A stretch of DNA of 64,000 nucleotides from Plantago ovata (lineage: Eukaryota > Streptophyta > Magnoliopsida > Lamiales > Plantaginaceae): contig CM051455.1 in the NCBI GenBank assembly GCA_028274465.1, positions 75,502,489-75,566,488 of the forward strand, given 5' to 3'. The notes beneath the pieces were generated by a model. The model made no database searches, was not told the DNA's origin, and worked only from the letters and a program-made list of their open reading frames with translations. Position numbers and translations under genes: made by a program. The first letter of the stretch is position 1, and every line of letters starts with the position of its first letter. Shown here in pieces: positions 1 to 9,535 of this stretch.

Positions 1-2383
1 TTTTCAAGGTTCCGGTGAAGATCAAGTTTGCCGAGCATCCTGTATCGACGAGGATTCTACCCAACTTGTAGGATTGCACATCCAAGGACACTACAAGTGG
101 GACGCAAGGATCATAGATGTTGCCTCCTCCAGCATGCTTCAGAGGTATCTCGCTATCATCGAAAGAGATAACGTTGGTTCCCGGTCTCGCGGCTTGAGCA
201 TACTTCACATCTCGGACCCTGAGGTTGTCCGCCGTAATTTCTCTTTGATTACGAGTGTCGCCGCCGGCGGGTCCTCCCGCAATTGTGAGAGTGCGGATGC
301 TTCCATTTACAGGGCGGTTCTCATAATTGTTGTAATTATGGATGTCGTCGTCCTGAGGGTTTCCTTGGTAAGGGTGCTCGCTCCCTGTTTGAGGAGGTGG
401 GGGCAGTAGTGCCAGGGGTTCCTCCTTCCGGATGTAGTTAACCAATTGACCGCCACGTATCATTCTCTCAATCTCGTTCTTGAGCTCGACACACTCATCT
501 GAGGTGTGCCCTTTCCCCTTGTGAAACTTGCAAAATTTTTCCGAGTTCTTGTTCCTTTGGTTTTCCTTAATCGGGGGTGGCCATGAGACGTCTAGCTTCC
601 TCGAGACTATATAGTTCAAGATGTCGGATCTTGGCCTATTCAAGTCTGTGTAGTTGCTATATCGTCTTGGAGGTGATCTTCTGGGAGGAGACCTCCTGTC
701 TCTGAAATCATTTCTTGAGTTGCCCTCCTTGATCAACCCAAACTTTTGCTCTTTCCTCTGCTTCCCGGGATTTTGGGGTCGAGGTGGGTACTCCTTTTCT
801 TTTTCTTTTTCTTTCCCTTTTTCCTTGGGGAGATTGGTTCTCACGGTGACCGTTCTTCGGAATTCCTCAGCTTCGAGGAAGTCCTTGCAAACTTTGGCAA
901 GTTGCGCTTCATTCTCTATACACGATGCTGAGAGTACATCTTGGAATCTGATGTTGGTAGTGTTACCATACAAGTATTCCTTCCTCTCATTGATCGAGTG
1001 ATCCTCGACTTGGAGGGCTGCTTCATGAAAGCGGTTGATGAAGTCCCTCAAGTCTTCGTTGTTTCTCTGGACAATTTCGGCCAAGTACCTCACCCGTCTC
1101 TTGGCGTTCATCACTTTCTCGAAACGCTTAGAAAACTCCTTACAGAGATCTCTATATGATTTGATGGATCGGTGAGGGAGGCGCGACCACCATTTCATTG
1201 CTTCCCCGGAAAGGTTAGCCGGGAAGAGGAGTGCCTTAGTCCTTGAGTCATGACCGTAAGCATCCATTTTGGTACCAAATCTTACCAAGTAGTCCTTTGG
1301 ACAACTTGTTCCATCATAGCTTTCGAAGGTGGGAAAGCCTCTTTCAATCTTGGCTTGGTGGTTCCTGATCTCATCGCACAAAGGGCTCGGATCTTGGTCT
1401 TGCTCTCTCTCTTGGACAGTTCCACGAAGAGTCTCTATCTGAGCATCAAGTGCGGATTTCCTCGCGTTGAGTTCCTCCAGAGTGAGCCTCCTCCCCGTGA
1501 TCGGATCGACCAGGGGGGTTACCTCAGCTACTGTTCTCAATGCTTGATTCTCTTCCACCGCTTCTTGTTGGTTTTGGGGAGTTACCTGGTTGGGGGTAAC
1601 TTGATTGGGGAGAGCGGGTGGTGTAGCGACCACCTGAGCTCTATTTTCTTGTTGCGCTACATTTTGCAATGACGCCCGTATTCTTCTATCAATCAGGTCT
1701 CTCAAATCATCCGGGGCACCTTGTGGTCCTAACCTCGATTGGATTCTTGACGGTCCAAGTCGAGATTGGATCGGCCTGGTGTTGGCTCTCGAATGTGCTT
1801 CATCTTGTGCAACAGGTGCTCTTCCTTGGGATTGGCGAGGAGCGACCAAGGTGGCCCGAGGTTGCTCTTGCACCGGTGCTTGTGGTTCTCCTGGAGCTTG
1901 TACCTCGGTATTAACCCTAATAGCCTCATTACCTCCGACATATCCTTGTAAAGTAAGAAGGAATAGACCGTATTGAGCTTCGCCCATCCCGAAATCTGAT
2001 GGTCGGACTACACGTCCATCAGGAAGGGTGAAGGTCAATGCGGCCGGTTGAGGAGGGTTCACTGCTACGGGAGGTTGGTTAATTGCTACCGGATGAGGCT
2101 GCCCCCTAGACTCGGCGTTGTTTGCGACTCTCAAAGCTCCATAGGCGTTTCCTACCGGGACTCCTTCCGGGTTATTCTCCCCGGATGTCTCATTTTGGGA
2201 GTGAGTGACATTAGTAAATGCCCCCTCCGCGTAATCCCGGTTCCTTGCAACATTGTTATTTCTCGGCTCCCTCGGAACACCCTCCGTTCCTCCTCCGCGA
2301 CCGTTATTAGAGGGACGGCCTCTAGGTCGAGGAGGATTTGCGGGTGGTGCATTAGCAAGACGGTTGCTTCTTCTGGGAGGCAT
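1..2383 (-). CDS. Gag-protease polyprotein of element A, partial (open at window edge)
   Basis: I read this frame from the ATG at 2383 (MPPRRSNRLANAPP...) to base 1 and found no stop, giving 794 codons. The N-terminal third is rich in Pro, Arg and Asn and low in complexity. A capsid-type gag core follows at about residues 360-500 (a WWSRLP motif near residue 390), then a Lys/Glu-rich stretch. Near residue 618 there is a knuckle of form C-x2-H-x4-H-x4-C. The aspartic protease begins at the left edge, with the VDTG motif at 38-49 and the catalytic Asp codon at 44-46. Gag and protease are in one frame, as in many plant gypsy elements. The Ty3/gypsy assignment is secure; a Tat-like lineage is inferred from the knuckle style only. 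Confidence 0.88.
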   Translation of the reverse strand, partial: MPPRRSNRLANAPPANPPRPRGRPSNNGRGGGTEGVPREPRNNNVARNRDYAEGAFTNVTHSQNETSGENNPEGVPVGNAYGALRVANNAESRGQPHPVAINQPPVAVNPPQPAALTFTLPDGRVVRPSDFGMGEAQYGLFLLTLQGYVGGNEAIRVNTEVQAPGEPQAPVQEQPRATLVAPRQSQGRAPVAQDEAHSRANTRPIQSRLGPSRIQSRLGPQGAPDDLRDLIDRRIRASLQNVAQQENRAQVVATPPALPNQVTPNQVTPQNQQEAVEENQALRTVAEVTPLVDPITGRRLTLEELNARKSALDAQIETLRGTVQEREQDQDPSPLCDEIRNHQAKIERGFPTFESYDGTSCPKDYLVRFGTKMDAYGHDSRTKALLFPANLSGEAMKWWSRLPHRSIKSYRDLCKEFSKRFEKVMNAKRRVRYLAEIVQRNNEDLRDFINRFHEAALQVEDHSINERKEYLYGNTTNIRFQDVLSASCIENEAQLAKVCKDFLEAEEFRRTVTVRTNLPKEKGKEKEKEKEYPPRPQNPGKQRKEQKFGLIKEGNSRNDFRDRRSPPRRSPPRRYSNYTDLNRPRSDILNYIVSRKLDVSWPPPIKENQRNKNSEKFCKFHKGKGHTSDECVELKNEIERMIRGGQLVNYIRKEEPLALLPPPPQTGSEHPYQGNPQDDDIHNYNNYENRPVNGSIRTLTIAGGPAGGDTRNQREITADNLRVRDVKYAQAARPGTNVISFDDSEIPLKHAGGGNIYDPCVPLVVSLDVQSYKLGRILVDTGCSANLIFTGTLK

Positions 2384-2450
2384 ATTCGTGAAGTTTCACG
2401 AGGAGGAAAGTGGCTCGACCAGTAGGGCAAGGAATGACCTTTTGTATCGT

Positions 2451-2470
2451 TTCCCACAGACGGCGCCAAA
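2451..2470 (-). promoter_or_regulatory. Primer-binding site of element A
   Basis: Read on the minus strand, TTTGGCGCCGTCTGTGGGAA directly follows the LTR end. It is the TGGCGCCG-type site seen in many plant gypsy elements, and it fixes the LTR boundary and the element's orientation. Confidence 0.8.
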
Positions 2471-3230
2471 TGTTGAAGGGTAATTCGTGTTTCTTTCTAA
2501 GTTCGCAATGAGTCGCTATTCTAAGTCTTTCTTGTTCTTCTTCTTGTAGTGTTCCTCTGAGGTAGGAAATGAGCCTTCTTGTAGCTTCCTCGTACCTGAA
2601 ATAGTCTAGAGGGGGGGGTTAGTGTCTCTTGCCCGGTCTGTAAGGTATCAGACCGGAGAGGCGACTTTACGAGTAGGGAGTTGTGAGGCTTCCCTAGTAA
2701 GAGTAGTGAAAGTGGTGCTCGGGTGACGTAGTTAATGCTTACTGTTGAGAAGTAAATGAGGCCCTTTTATACTTGAGACCCTTCAGCTTCCGGTCATGTA
2801 GGATCACGCCACGTGTACGGCTAGGATTGAGGCCTTCCTCGGCCCAGGCCCATTAAGGAGGTCCGTGGGCCTTGGCCCAAGAGAGCAACCATGGCTGGTC
2901 GCTCCGGGGTCCTCGTGCCTTCCTTGTGCGTGGGTGATGCGAGTAGTGTCCTGCTCAGTTTCTGTCCAGGAGCGTTACCTTGGCGTAAGGTCTCCTCGAG
3001 CCCGAGAGATGCTCCTCGAGCCCACTGGCAGCTTTGTCCTTGAGAGGAGCTTATTTTGAGGGTTGTCCTCCCAGTGATGGTCGGACCCTATGTTGGTCGA
3101 TCCACACCTTAGTGACATACTTGGGTGTGGTTGTGCCCCTTGAGGGACGGCCTATGATGCTTTGTCGCGCTCTTAGACCGCTCCAGTTCGTACATGCGGA
3201 CTGGACATATTTCAACCCTAACACTTAACA
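2471..3230 (-). repeat. 5' LTR of element A (760 bp)
   Basis: On the minus strand the LTR begins TGTTAAGTGTTAGG at 3230 and ends CCTTCAACA at 2471, so the ends are TGTT...AACA. The inner end abuts the primer-binding site. The partner LTR lies outside the window, so the outer boundary rests on the terminal dinucleotides and on the change of sequence at 3231. Confidence 0.8.
2763..2771 (-). promoter_or_regulatory. Likely TATA box in LTR of element A
   Basis: TATAAAAGG on the minus strand lies about 460 bp into the LTR and upstream of gag, where a U3/R boundary would be expected. Confidence 0.5.
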
Positions 3231-3354
3231 TCATGGTTCAAATCCCATCCCCCTTAAGCTAGCCCCTAGCAAAAGAGAATGAGTAATAAGAAGTGATACT
3301 AGATGTTACCGAACGGTTTGGCCTCGGTTGGATGAGAGTGGACATGTGGAAGGA
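3231..3354. other. Short spacer between A and the ORF-X of B1
   Basis: These 124 bases contain no recognisable gene. They most likely belong to the 3' part of B1 downstream of its ORF-X, interrupted by element A. The 3' LTR of B1 is not visible. Confidence 0.4.
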
Positions 3355-4677
3355 CTAATCATCGGGATGGTAATCCCCATAAAAGTCGCTCCACATGTCG
3401 TTCATGAGCTCATTGGACTGATGTAGAGCCTCCTGCTGCTGCTGTATGAGCTGTTGCTGCTCCCACATTTGTTGCCTATCCTCTCGGCGATGCTCCTCGA
3501 ATATCTCCCAATCGCGGTTGTGCTGGACAATGTGCCTGTCGAGGTCTTGTCGCATGGCCGCGTTGTTGGCATCAATTCTGTCGAAACGGCCGTCGAGGTA
3601 GGTACGGAATTCAGAGAAGTCAAATCCTCTAGACCCCTGTGGTGCTCTAGGCGGTGCATTTGGCGCTCTATGGACAAACGGAATATCTGGGATAGGGGCT
3701 TCGCCAACATCGGCCTCCATAGCATCCTCATGATCGGAATCATTTGGCTAGAATGGTGCTCCTACATCAGCAGCGGCAGCTGTGGGGTTCTTCAACTGAT
3801 ACCTGTTGAGCTGCACCTCAATGGTCGAGGGTGAAAGGGCAGCGACCTCGCAATCCCCCTCCTCAATATCATCGACCCCATGATATTTGGAGTAGGCTGT
3901 GATGAAGCTTGGGAAGATGAAAGGCTTCCTCTTCTTTTCCCAGTGGCGCTCGTACTCCTAATACATAATGCGCCCTATGTCGATCTGATGTCCGTCTATG
4001 AGGCAGTAGAGGAGCTCGGCGTAGTAGGGCTGAATCCATGTGTCATTCTTCCTAGGGATCAAGTCGGAGATGCAAAATTTCATCATCACCTTAGCTTCAA
4101 TGCTAAGGTCGCTATAACTGATCCGTCCAGGTTCTCCCCCGATTTTTGGATATCGGTACTCCCTGTTGCAGATCACGTCTGTGATGTGTCTACCTATCCC
4201 CCTAGAGGCCCTCGAATATAGGTAGGCATGGTCGCTCCCTGTGAATTCTTGTAGCCCAAAATGGATAAATGAAGAGATGTACTCTGGTGTCCACGGTATA
4301 ATCAGGCCTCGGACTAGCACCCCATTTTTCTCCTCGAGATCCGTGTATCTAGTGTAGAACTCTTGGAGGAGGCTCTCGTTGTAACCTTTGAACCTGTTGG
4401 AACTGTACCATGCCCAATTCCTTTGTGACCCCAATCGTGACAGCGTCCTATATCCTGCTCTATCTACTGCGGACTCGGGAATGTCAATCCTCCTATCTGG
4501 GATGATCGACCTTCCTACGTCGGCCATCTCCGCCTCTAGCCTTTGACGCACCTCTATCACAGCTACAGACAACTCGAACATATGGTGAGATGGTTGGGAG
4601 CTTGATGCTACTCCCTTCCCCTTTTTGCTAGAGCCGGCTCTCCTTGATCTCGGTGCCATGATTCCTACAAACAGCAA
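3355..4677 (-). CDS. ATHILA-ORF-like protein (ORF-X), second copy in B1
   Basis: A frame starting near the MAPRSRRAG segment (ATG at about 4659) has a Lys/Ser-rich basic head, then a conserved core with RFKGYNESLLQEFYTRY, VLVRGLIIPW and DLSIEAKVMMKF, and a Gln-rich tail ending near 3355. The core resembles the plant-specific domain of the ATHILA ORF-1 or putative plant transposon protein group, found as an extra gene in Athila-type gypsy elements. Its biochemical role is unknown. The copy is broken at about one place. It is about 60-70% similar by eye to the ORF-X at 5152-6359. Confidence 0.65.
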
Positions 4678-4955
4678 TTAGTATCTTGTACCATGCTAAA
4701 CAGACCTATGCATATGTAAATATACGAGCGAACAAACGAGTAATATTTTCAAAATTCCAACTCCTAAAAAACCCAAAGCCTAGTCTAGCTAATTCATTAC
4801 GCAACATATCAATGTAACTACTACAATAACATATCACATTATGCTCTTGCTAAACAACAAATGCCTTGAATCACAAGGTTCAATCCATACCATAAAAATC
4901 TAATTTAGAATATAAAAACAGCATACAAATAGCAAAGGGGTCCAATATAATTGCC

Positions 4956-5154
4956 CTGGAACACCAATTCCTTGTCAACTTCAATATAATTGCCCGGAAA
5001 TCTTCGAATTTTAACCAAAACCTGTAAAATAAAATCTAAAGGGAAACGTGACACTATTCTAATAAAATGCATTAAAATATAGCTAAATTAACATAGAGGA
5101 TAGATAAAATAGGTGAAAAAGACTCGAATGAAAGTGTAAAATACACATTCATCA
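4956..5154 (-). repeat. Partial B-family LTR (199 bp) between two ORF-X copies
   Basis: On the minus strand this begins TGATGAATGTGTATTTTACA, as the LTR at 51688 does, and stays alignable with that LTR up to a GTGTTCCAG segment, after which similarity stops. It abuts the first ORF-X directly, with none of the 3' untranslated region expected before a normal 3' LTR. It marks a recombination or nested-insertion joint. Confidence 0.75.
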
Positions 5155-6359
5155 AAGGGCAATGTGTCCATCAAGATTATGCTGCAACCCTTGGACAAAA
5201 ATGGTCAAGTCTGCAACACTAGCATCAACTCTACCGAAACGGTCATCGAAGTAGGCCCGGAAATCAGAGAAGTCAATACCTCTGGGCCCTTGTGGCGCTC
5301 GAGGCGGTGCATGCGGTGCTCTAAGGACAGAAGGAATATCAGGAATAGGGACTCGGCCATCGTCAGTTTCCATAGCATCCTCATCCTCCTCATCATCATT
5401 ATCATTGTCAGAATCAATCTGTTAGAGGAAAGCTTCAACATCAGCAGCAGCAGCCGTGGGGTTCTTCATACAATACCTACTCAGTTGCACATCAATAGTT
5501 GAAGGGAAAGAGCAGCGACCTCACAATCCCCCTCATCAATGTCCTCGACCCCGTGATATTTGCAATATGCTGTGATGAAGCTCGGAAAAATGAAGGGCTT
5601 CTTCTTCTTCTCCCAATGACGCTCATTTTCTGCATACATGATCTGACCGATGTCAATACGATGCTTGCCCAACAAGCAGTAGAGGAGCTCAGCATAATTC
5701 GGCTGTATCCACGTGTCATTCATTCTAGGGATCAAGTTGAAAATGCAGAATTTCATAACCACCTTAGCCTCGATACTAAGGTCACTCTGATGGATTCGTC
5801 CAGGTTGTGCCCCGGTATTTGGATACACATATTCCCTGTTGCAAATCACATATGCGATGTCACTTCCAATTCCCCTAGTGGCCCTCGAATACACATAGGA
5901 GTGGTTGCTTCCGGTGAACTCCCGTTCCCCAAAATGGATAAATGCAGAAATTGAGGCCGGCATCCATGGCACAATTACGCCTCTAACGAGTACCCCCTCT
6001 TTGTCCTCAAGATCCGTGTACCCCGCATAAAATTCATGGAGGAGGCTCGTATCATATCCCTTGAATCGGTTGGAAGTAAACCAACCCCAATTCCTCTTTG
6101 TTGCCAATCGGGAGAGCGTCTTGTAACCTGGCCTGTTAGCAAGTCCGTCTGGAATTTCGATCCTTCTGTCCGGTATAGTTGATCGCCCACATTGAGCAAG
6201 CTCTGCTTGGAGCCTCTGACGGACGTCAATTGCAGCAAGAGACAACTCGAACAACTCATGGGAAGGTTGGGAGCTTGAAGCTGCCCCCTTACCCTTCTTG
6301 CTCTTAGACGAGCCAACTTTCGTCTTGTCTCGTGGAGGCATGGTTCCTACAAACAGCAA
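5152..6359 (-). CDS. ATHILA-ORF-like protein (ORF-X), first copy in B1, C-terminally truncated
   Basis: The frame starts at MPPRDKTKVG (ATG at about 6341), preceded by a TGTTTGTAG/GAACC junction that looks like a 3' splice site. A basic Ser/Lys head is followed by the conserved ORF-X core (RFKGYDTSLLHEFYAGY, VLVRGVIVPW, DLSIEAKVVMKF), then FIFPSFITAYCKYHG and a Pro-rich linker. The long Gln-rich tail of the other copy is missing because the LTR fragment begins there. The frame is broken at about one place. The function is unknown; the family is recognised only as an accessory gene of Athila-like elements. Confidence 0.65.
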
Positions 6360-7237
6360 TTAGTATCTTGTATGACACAAAACAGATTTATGCATATGCA
6401 ATTGCAAGAGTGAAACACACGAGTGATAATCAAAACCTACACATAGCCTTAAATCATAAGGCTCAATTCATACCATAGTAGCAAAAAATCTAGCATCATA
6501 AATCCTCAAACTCATCAATCATGAATTCTACCATCATGTCCAACATTATCACATCAATAAACACAACCATAAACATGGAACGGAAGGAAAGAAGCAATGT
6601 AAAACGAGATATAGACATCTAGTAGGCAAAATCCTCAAACCAACAAACCAAGCATAATTGAACATGCAATTGATAGTGAATAACGTTTCTAATCACACAA
6701 ACAATCAACCCATACATCATATAAGCTCAATTGAAGCATAAATAAAAAAAAACCCAAATTTGAAAAATTAGGGTTCATATGAAATTACCTCAGATCTGAC
6801 GAATGAATGAATTAGGAAGAAATTTGTTCGGATGAAAAGAAAGAGCACGTAATGGGCTTCGATTGAAGCTAAAGAACACAAAATTTGATGGAAGATTGAA
6901 GGTTTTATGAAAGATTGAAGAATTTTTTAGTTTTGGGAATTTTGGGAGTAAGGAAGTGGAAGAAGATGAATAATGAGGATTTTTTCGAAAAACTCAGTTT
7001 TTTTTATCCCCGAAAACTATTTCTCTCAAGTAAAACACTCGAGAAAAAAAAATTCACTCAAACATAAACATAAGCACAAAAGGACACAGAAACGAACAAA
7101 TTCACATAAAGAAAAGCAAATTGTTCGATGTATGAATGCATGCAATGCAATAAAGCGATAAAAAAGCGATAAAAACTCTGGGTTGCCTCCTGGATAGCGC
7201 CATTGTTTATAGTCTTTGACTTGACTTCTCCTTGCTC
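6360..7237 (-). other. Spacer between protease and ORF-X in B1, with an intron-like segment
   Basis: AT-rich and non-coding. In element direction it begins with a conserved ATGGCGCTATCC/GGGAGGCAACCC block (plus-strand coordinates about 7175-7205), also present in B2 at 62347-62373. It then reads through a segment bounded by AGATCTGAG/GTAATT and TGTTTGTAG/GAACC. These ends fit a plant intron in the leader of ORF-X. Splicing to express a downstream gene is known in Athila-type elements, but I only infer it here. Confidence 0.55.
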
Positions 7238-7996
7238 TTAGTTCTTCTTCTTGAGGGTACTAGACTTTCCCTTCATGGATCTTCTCCTCATGCCACGAAC
7301 CTGTGAATGAGAATGAACATAGAAAGCAAGACCAAAGTAGTTAATGGTGTGAGAAGCATTGAAGTGAATATTTGGTTCAGATATGGCTCGCAACACATGT
7401 CGCTTGCCATCCACCTCAATGGTGCAAGTTCTTCGGTAGATGTCTATCACGGAGCGTAGTTTAGTCAAGAACGTTCGCCCCAAGAGAACAACATCCCCCA
7501 TCCCAGGTGTAGACGCCGGCATAACTACAAAGTTGGTGTACACAGAAGCTTCACCAATCTTAACCAATACGTTCTTCACAACGCCTTCGGGTCTCACAAG
7601 GGATCCATCCGCCAATTGCACAATAGCCTTATGCTCAGATAGTTTTCCAAGGCTACTCTTCTCAAACACATTCATTGGGAGCACATTAGAGTAAGATCCC
7701 GTATCTAGTGTAGCACGAACATCTTCTAGTTCACCAATCCCGACCTTAACATCGAAACTCTGAGGAATTGGCTCGGGATCCTCTTGCTCCTCATCACTCA
7801 CATTAGAACCAAGGTCCTTCCCTTCTTCCTTGGCTAGTGGGGGTTCTTCATCCTTGCAACGCTCACATTTAGCAACCTTTTTTATGGTGATTTCAACAGG
7901 AAGATCACCCACCAAGGTAATAGACATCGACTTCTCAGTGTTGCTAGGTAACTTCCCTTGCTCCCTACTTGCTCCACGGTCAATCAACTCTTGCAT
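7238..7996 (-). CDS. Aspartic protease domain of B1
   Basis: An acidic linker (EEQEDPEPIPQSFDVKVG) leads into a retropepsin-like fold. It has ATLDTGSYSNVLP (the catalytic D-T-G), IVQLADGSLVRPEGVVKNVL as the flap region, and VVLLGRTFLTKLRSVIDI as the closing strand. This is the protease form seen in Athila-type gypsy elements, where it normally precedes reverse transcriptase. Here the frame ends shortly after the fold in MKGKSSTLKKKN and no polymerase follows. The same ending occurs in copy B2, so it looks like a family trait and not a local loss. Confidence 0.8.
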   Translation of the reverse strand: MQELIDRGASREQGKLPSNTEKSMSITLVGDLPVEITIKKVAKCERCKDEEPPLAKEEGKDLGSNVSDEEQEDPEPIPQSFDVKVGIGELEDVRATLDTGSYSNVLPMNVFEKSSLGKLSEHKAIVQLADGSLVRPEGVVKNVLVKIGEASVYTNFVVMPASTPGMGDVVLLGRTFLTKLRSVIDIYRRTCTIEVDGKRHVLRAISEPNIHFNASHTINYFGLAFYVHSHSQVRGMRRRSMKGKSSTLKKKN

Positions 7997-8107
7997 CTTT
8001 TAATGGGCAAGCCTAGTGCTCTCTTCCAAACGATCAAGCCTCGCCCTAGTCTTCTCAGAATCTTCTTCATAACTCTTAAGAAAACTTTGGGTGTGATCAA
8101 CCATTTT

Positions 8108-9231
8108 TTACAAGTTTTCCATGAGTAGAGCTGTCTTCGACTTCGGTTGCTCTTTGGGAGCGGGATTTTCGTAGTGATCATTATCATAGCTAAGCCTACT
8201 ACGCTCTTGGTTAGGGCCATAAGTTTCGCTAGCCGGTGTGTATCCTTGATTGTTCCGGAACCCTCTTCTCCAAAATCCACCTCGAGGAATCCTACCATCT
8301 TGTCCGTAGCTAGCTTCTTGAGTACCAAATTCCGTAGCGAAAGCTTCCTCTTCGCCTCCTTGAACCCAATTGCCATCATCATAGACAAGCTCCGATCTAC
8401 ACATATGAGCTCCATGCCCATAGTTCTTGCATATTCGGCAAACCTCATTTGACATGGATGTTCCAGCGGAGTTCTTGAGGACTTGTTTCAACTCATTGGT
8501 AAAGCACTCGAATCGATCCCCATTCCCCCCATACATAGGGGCCTCCTGAGTAGGTGGAGCGTCAGGTCCACATCTCCTAACCATTGCTCTTGGATCCTGG
8601 AATTGCGAACCCTTAGCAAGTCTTTCGAAAACCACCCAGACGGCTTCCGTGGTTTCCTCCCAAATATTGCCACAACATTGGAAATCCACCACTTGTTGGT
8701 TCTCAAAGGTTAGTCCATTGTAGAAGTGTTGGACAATATCCGAAAGCTCAAAACCATTGTGAGGGCACTTGTTCATGAGGTCTTGGACCCTCTCAAACGC
8801 GATGTAGATGGTCTCATCATAGTCTTGTTTCAACCCAGTGATTTGCGCCTTAAGCGCGGTAGTCAAGGTGTGAGGGAAGTATTTCTCCATGAATGTTGAA
8901 TAAACCTTTTCCCAAGTGTCCAGCGAACCCGCCGGTAGAGAACTCAACAATGACTTGGCCCTGCGCCAAGCCCCATAGCAAAAACCTTCATTCTCAACTC
9001 ATCCGTTGTTATTTCAGCTCCGGGTCGTGGGAGTTGGTTGAAGAAATCATCGGTATCGTGCAAGTACCCCATCACATCTTCCCTTGCTAAGCCATAGAAC
9101 CTCGGAAGTTGTTGGAACGCGTGGTTTTTTATTTCCATATCTCGAGTTGCAGGCGAAAGAACAATCCTTGATCCCCTCATATGATCCTTGGTGGGTTGAA
9201 CCCATGCTTTCAGTGGTCTAGCTTCTGCCAT
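8108..9231 (-). pseudogene. Gag of B1 (broken)
   Basis: The N-terminus is MAEARPLKAWVQPTKD at 9231. The core carries GSLDTWEKVYSTFMEKYFPH, then ALKAQITGLKQDYDETIY and HFYNGLTFENQQ, matching the retrotransposon gag domain of Athila-like elements. A zinc knuckle CRICKNYGHGAHMC (C-x2-C-x4-H-x4-C) follows near 8420-8460. A Gly/Arg/Asn-rich tail runs to the protease. The gene has about two or three breaks. The homologous gag of B2 at 60319-61566 is more continuous. Confidence 0.8.
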
Positions 9232-9535
9232 TCCGACGATTTCCTTAAAAAGACTGTGTAGAGATTCAGAGAAATCGGTATCCTCTATTTCCTCTAGTTC
9301 ACGTTGTCGAAGTATTCGTCATCTTTGGTGGTAGATTCTGTCGATTTCATCGATTGGTTCAGCAAGCGGTGTTTCCCTAGATCGTGTACTTCGCATACAC
9401 TATCTGTAACAGGCTAAGAAAGGAGTATCAGAGAGATCAAATAAAATAAAACTACTAAAACTAGGAATTGAATGCTGAAAATATATAAAAGCTAAACAAA
9501 ATAAAGGAGTATAGTCCCCGGAAACGGCGCCAATT
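9232..9535 (-). promoter_or_regulatory. Leader and primer-binding site of B1
   Basis: In element direction the LTR end GTTCATCA is followed by TTGGCGCCGTTTCCGGGGAC (about 9514-9533), a TGGCGCC-type primer-binding site of the gypsy group. The rest is an untranslated leader that is closely repeated in B2 at 53030-53320. Confidence 0.75.

Larger units (their letters stand above)
1..3230 (-). mobile_element. Ty3/gypsy LTR retroelement A, 5' part (runs off left edge)
   Basis: The visible parts, read on the minus strand, are a 5' LTR (2471-3230), a primer-binding site (2451-2470), and a gag-protease frame that continues past base 1. The gag has a cysteine/histidine knuckle typical of plant gypsy elements and the protease carries the D-T-G motif. 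Pol beyond the protease and the 3' LTR are outside the window. In the visible part I see no break, so it may be a recent copy; the age cannot be estimated without the second LTR. It lies beside the 3' side of element B1 and probably inserted into it. Confidence 0.9.

Noticed and set aside
654-1001. Ser/Phe-rich plus-strand frame
   Set aside because: It is the antisense shadow of the gag of element A, whose minus-strand frame is longer and has recognisable motifs.
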